From IMG/VR virus record IMGVR_UViG_3300044634_001013, positions 1-64,000 of that record: a stretch of DNA of 64,000 nucleotides; one strand, 5' to 3'. Position numbers and translations under genes: made by a program. The notes beneath the pieces are model-generated. The model ran no database searches and was not told the DNA's origin. It saw nothing but the letters and a program-made list of their open reading frames with translations. Within the stretch, counting starts at the first letter, position 1; every line of letters starts with the position of its first letter. The DNA comes from a virus. Shown one piece after another: positions 62,351 through 64,000 of the stretch.

Positions 62351-63594
62351 ATACAGAGGCAACATTAATCTCTGCTGTATGTAAGAATAAGGATATTAGT
62401 ACCCTTCTTGCCGATAACGTAGATGAGCTATTTACTTCCCACAGGGATATTTGGGAGGGGTTAAAGTCATATTATTATAAGTTTAAAGCAGTTCCAGAGG
62501 TTGGAATCTTACAAGAGAAGTTTAAAGATTTTGAGCCAGATGCAGCTCCAAAAGCTGAGACTGGATATTACCTAGATAAACTTAAGAATGAATATCTTAC
62601 CAACCGCCTAAAGAATATTATTCTTAAGGGTGGATCTATGCTTAAAGAAGATGCTGCAGCAAGAGTGCTTGCAGAGATGCAGTCTCAACTAGCAAATCTA
62701 AGTCGATATACAAATAATGTTCGTGACTTAGATGTCATTGATGCAGAAGCAGCAGTCAGGCACTTTGAGGCAGTCCAAGCACGTTCTGCAGTAATGGGTG
62801 GAGCACCAGGAATTACAACTGGGTTTGATGCAATTGATAAAGCATATCCTACTGGAATGGCTCCAGGACATTTAATTGTTGCTATTGGTTGGCCAGGACG
62901 TGGTAAGACTTGGTTCACATCATATCTTGCATGTAAGGCATGGGAGCAAGGCTTCAAGCCAATGATTGTTTCGCTGGAAATGTCTCCTGAAAATATGCGT
63001 GATCGTATTTATACAATGATGGGCTCTGGTATGTTTAAGGCAAGCGATTTCTCAAAGGGCGCAGTCAATGTAGATGATTTTAGATCATGGTCTTCAAAGA
63101 AGTTTGAGAACAAGAATAGCTTTATCCTTATTTCTAATGAAGGAAATACAGAAGTTACTCCAGCAACTATTCAGGGAAAGATTGATCAGCACAAGCCAGA
63201 CATGGTAATCCTTGACTATCATCAGCTGTTTAATGATAATAAAAGAAGTAATTCTGAAGTAGAAAGAAATAGAAATATCTCTCGTGAGTTTAAGTTGCTT
63301 GCAGTTTCAAATAATATTCCAATTATTGATATTACTGCTGCAACTGCAGATGATGTTTCAGATCAAGACAACCCGCCTATGATGAGTCAAGTTGCTTGGT
63401 CTAAGGCAATTGAATACGATGCTGACATGGCTATGGCTATTCACAGATATCCAAACAGTAATATGATTGAAGTTGTTTCTAGAAAGAATCGTCATGGAAC
63501 GGAGTTTAACTTCTTCCTTGACTGGGATATCAATCGTGGTATCGTAAAAGAGATTTATGAAAATCCTTTCCAGAATGACGCACAAAAGAATTAA
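62347..63594 (+). CDS. DnaB-like replicative DNA helicase
   Basis: A 415-residue protein. Residues 1-110 are a small helical N-domain ('TEATLISAVCKNKDISTLLA'). The RecA core starts near 155 ('GITTGFDAIDKAYPTGMAPG'), Walker A is 'GWPGRGKT' (181-188), 'MIVSLEMSPENMRDRIY' follows, Walker B is 'DMVILDYHQLF' (285-295), then 'REFKLLAVSNNIPIIDITA' and 'SKAIEYDADMAMAI'. It unwinds phage DNA as a hexamer. Primase is encoded two genes downstream. Confidence 0.92.
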   Translation: MNTEATLISAVCKNKDISTLLADNVDELFTSHRDIWEGLKSYYYKFKAVPEVGILQEKFKDFEPDAAPKAETGYYLDKLKNEYLTNRLKNIILKGGSMLKEDAAARVLAEMQSQLANLSRYTNNVRDLDVIDAEAAVRHFEAVQARSAVMGGAPGITTGFDAIDKAYPTGMAPGHLIVAIGWPGRGKTWFTSYLACKAWEQGFKPMIVSLEMSPENMRDRIYTMMGSGMFKASDFSKGAVNVDDFRSWSSKKFENKNSFILISNEGNTEVTPATIQGKIDQHKPDMVILDYHQLFNDNKRSNSEVERNRNISREFKLLAVSNNIPIIDITAATADDVSDQDNPPMMSQVAWSKAIEYDADMAMAIHRYPNSNMIEVVSRKNRHGTEFNFFLDWDINRGIVKEIYENPFQNDAQKN

Positions 63595-63877
63595 AAGATT
63601 TCAAATTAATGTAGAGTTTCATGATAACAGTCAGCTGATAAGCTTGCGACCACAATATGAAACTTTATTAACTCACGACATGAGGTCTAAAGGATACGTT
63701 AGGGTACTTGACATAGACCCAGCGTTTTCGGTAGAATTTACGGGCGAGACGTGGAAGTTCTTAATGACCCTTCACGGTGTATATGTTGGAAAGAAGAAGG
63801 CATGGCAATCAGAGGGTATAATACAAAGCAAGTTGATACCACGCAGTATGCCCCAGCGCATATCAAGTCCGTCTTAA
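63557..63877 (+). CDS. Hypothetical replication-region protein
   Basis: A 106-residue protein ('RIKRFQINVEFHDNSQLISL', 'YVRVLDIDPAFSVEFTGETW', 'KFLMTLHGVYVGKKKAWQSE'). The start may be ATG 63557 or ATG 63575; the former overlaps the helicase by 38 bases, the latter by 20. It overlaps the primase start by 76 bases, the longest overlap in the window. No family recognised. Confidence 0.6.
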   Translation: MKILSRMTHKRIKRFQINVEFHDNSQLISLRPQYETLLTHDMRSKGYVRVLDIDPAFSVEFTGETWKFLMTLHGVYVGKKKAWQSEGIIQSKLIPRSMPQRISSPS

Positions 63878-64000
63878 AGTCCGTAGGTCTTGAGATTGTT
63901 GGTGAAACTTCTAATGACTTTCTATGCTACTGCCCATTTCATTCTAATAGACACACCTCAAGCTTTAGCGTAAGTCGTGAGAAGGGTGCATTTATTTGTT
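63802..64000 (+). CDS. DnaG-type primase, N-terminal part, cut by window edge
   Basis: The frame opens at ATG 63802 after an AAGAAGG ribosome site and runs off the edge. The first 66 residues include 'APAHIKSVLKSVGLEIVGET' and the zinc-binding primase pattern 'FLCYCPFHSNRHTSSFSVSR', followed by 'EKGAFIC', where the C-x-C-x2-H and later Cys match the CHC2 zinc finger that selects start sites for primer synthesis. It pairs with the helicase upstream. Confidence 0.88.
   Translation, partial: MAIRGYNTKQVDTTQYAPAHIKSVLKSVGLEIVGETSNDFLCYCPFHSNRHTSSFSVSREKGAFIC

Noticed and set aside
1-64000. tRNA, rRNA, integrase, transposase, reverse transcriptase (diversity-generating) or toxin-antitoxin genes
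   Set aside because: I looked for cloverleaf-like segments in the gaps and for the catalytic motifs of these families in the open frames and found none; the gaps are too short for most RNA genes.

Overview
The window is one end-to-end co-oriented stretch of a tailed double-stranded DNA phage genome. Every gene I can support is on the + strand. It carries an HK97-type head module (portal, prohead protease, major capsid protein), a siphovirus tail module (major tail protein, G/GT chaperones with a -1 frameshift, a 2170-residue tape measure protein and no sheath), and the start of a replication module. The DNA is visibly AT-rich. GTG and TTG starts are frequent, and several genes sit directly at a promoter with no room for a leader. 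Leaderless mRNAs are common in Actinobacteria, and many of the small conserved proteins resemble actinophage proteins, so an AT-rich (for example freshwater) actinobacterial host is my best guess. The host is inferred, not shown.

Layout: (1) 1-3150, the 3' end of a GT-B glycosyltransferase, an adenosylcobalamin-dependent ribonucleotide reductase and a small holin-like membrane protein with an EF-hand loop, closed by a terminator. (2) 3172-27325, about 24 kb of fibre and adhesin genes. Eighteen structural genes are interleaved with small acidic proteins. Eight paralogues share a lectin-like domain and an identical C-terminal Ala-Glu-Leu, and their gene junctions repeat the same DNA. (3) 27388-36604, the head and neck module and tail start: portal, protease with a nested scaffold start, capsid, adaptor, stopper, tail completion, tail terminator, major tail protein, and chaperones G and GT. 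(4) 36612-55491, tape measure, distal tail and hub proteins and tail tip proteins, ending in a Thr-rich, Cys-containing repeat protein that looks like a mucin. (5) 55529-58978, a promoter-led cassette: unknown protein, zinc-ribbon protein, radical SAM/SPASM enzyme, GlcNAc-transferase-like enzyme and UDP-sugar epimerase. (6) 59008-60214, small coiled-coil and structural proteins. (7) 60302-64000, metallophosphoesterase, zinc-ribbon proteins, an HTH protein, a DnaB-like helicase and the start of a DnaG-type primase, which runs off the right edge.

How it fits together: the head and tail genes are translationally coupled (many TAATG overlaps) and are cut into transcription units by strong hairpin terminators followed by new promoters after the two most abundant virion proteins (capsid and major tail protein). 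Most gaps hold an extended -10 motif (TGN TANAAT-like). The fibre array suggests a phage that decorates its tail with many related sugar-binding fibres. The mucin-like tip protein followed at once by a sugar-enzyme cassette suggests phage-encoded glycosylation of its own virion. Terminase, endolysin, integrase, tRNAs and CRISPR arrays were not seen in this window.
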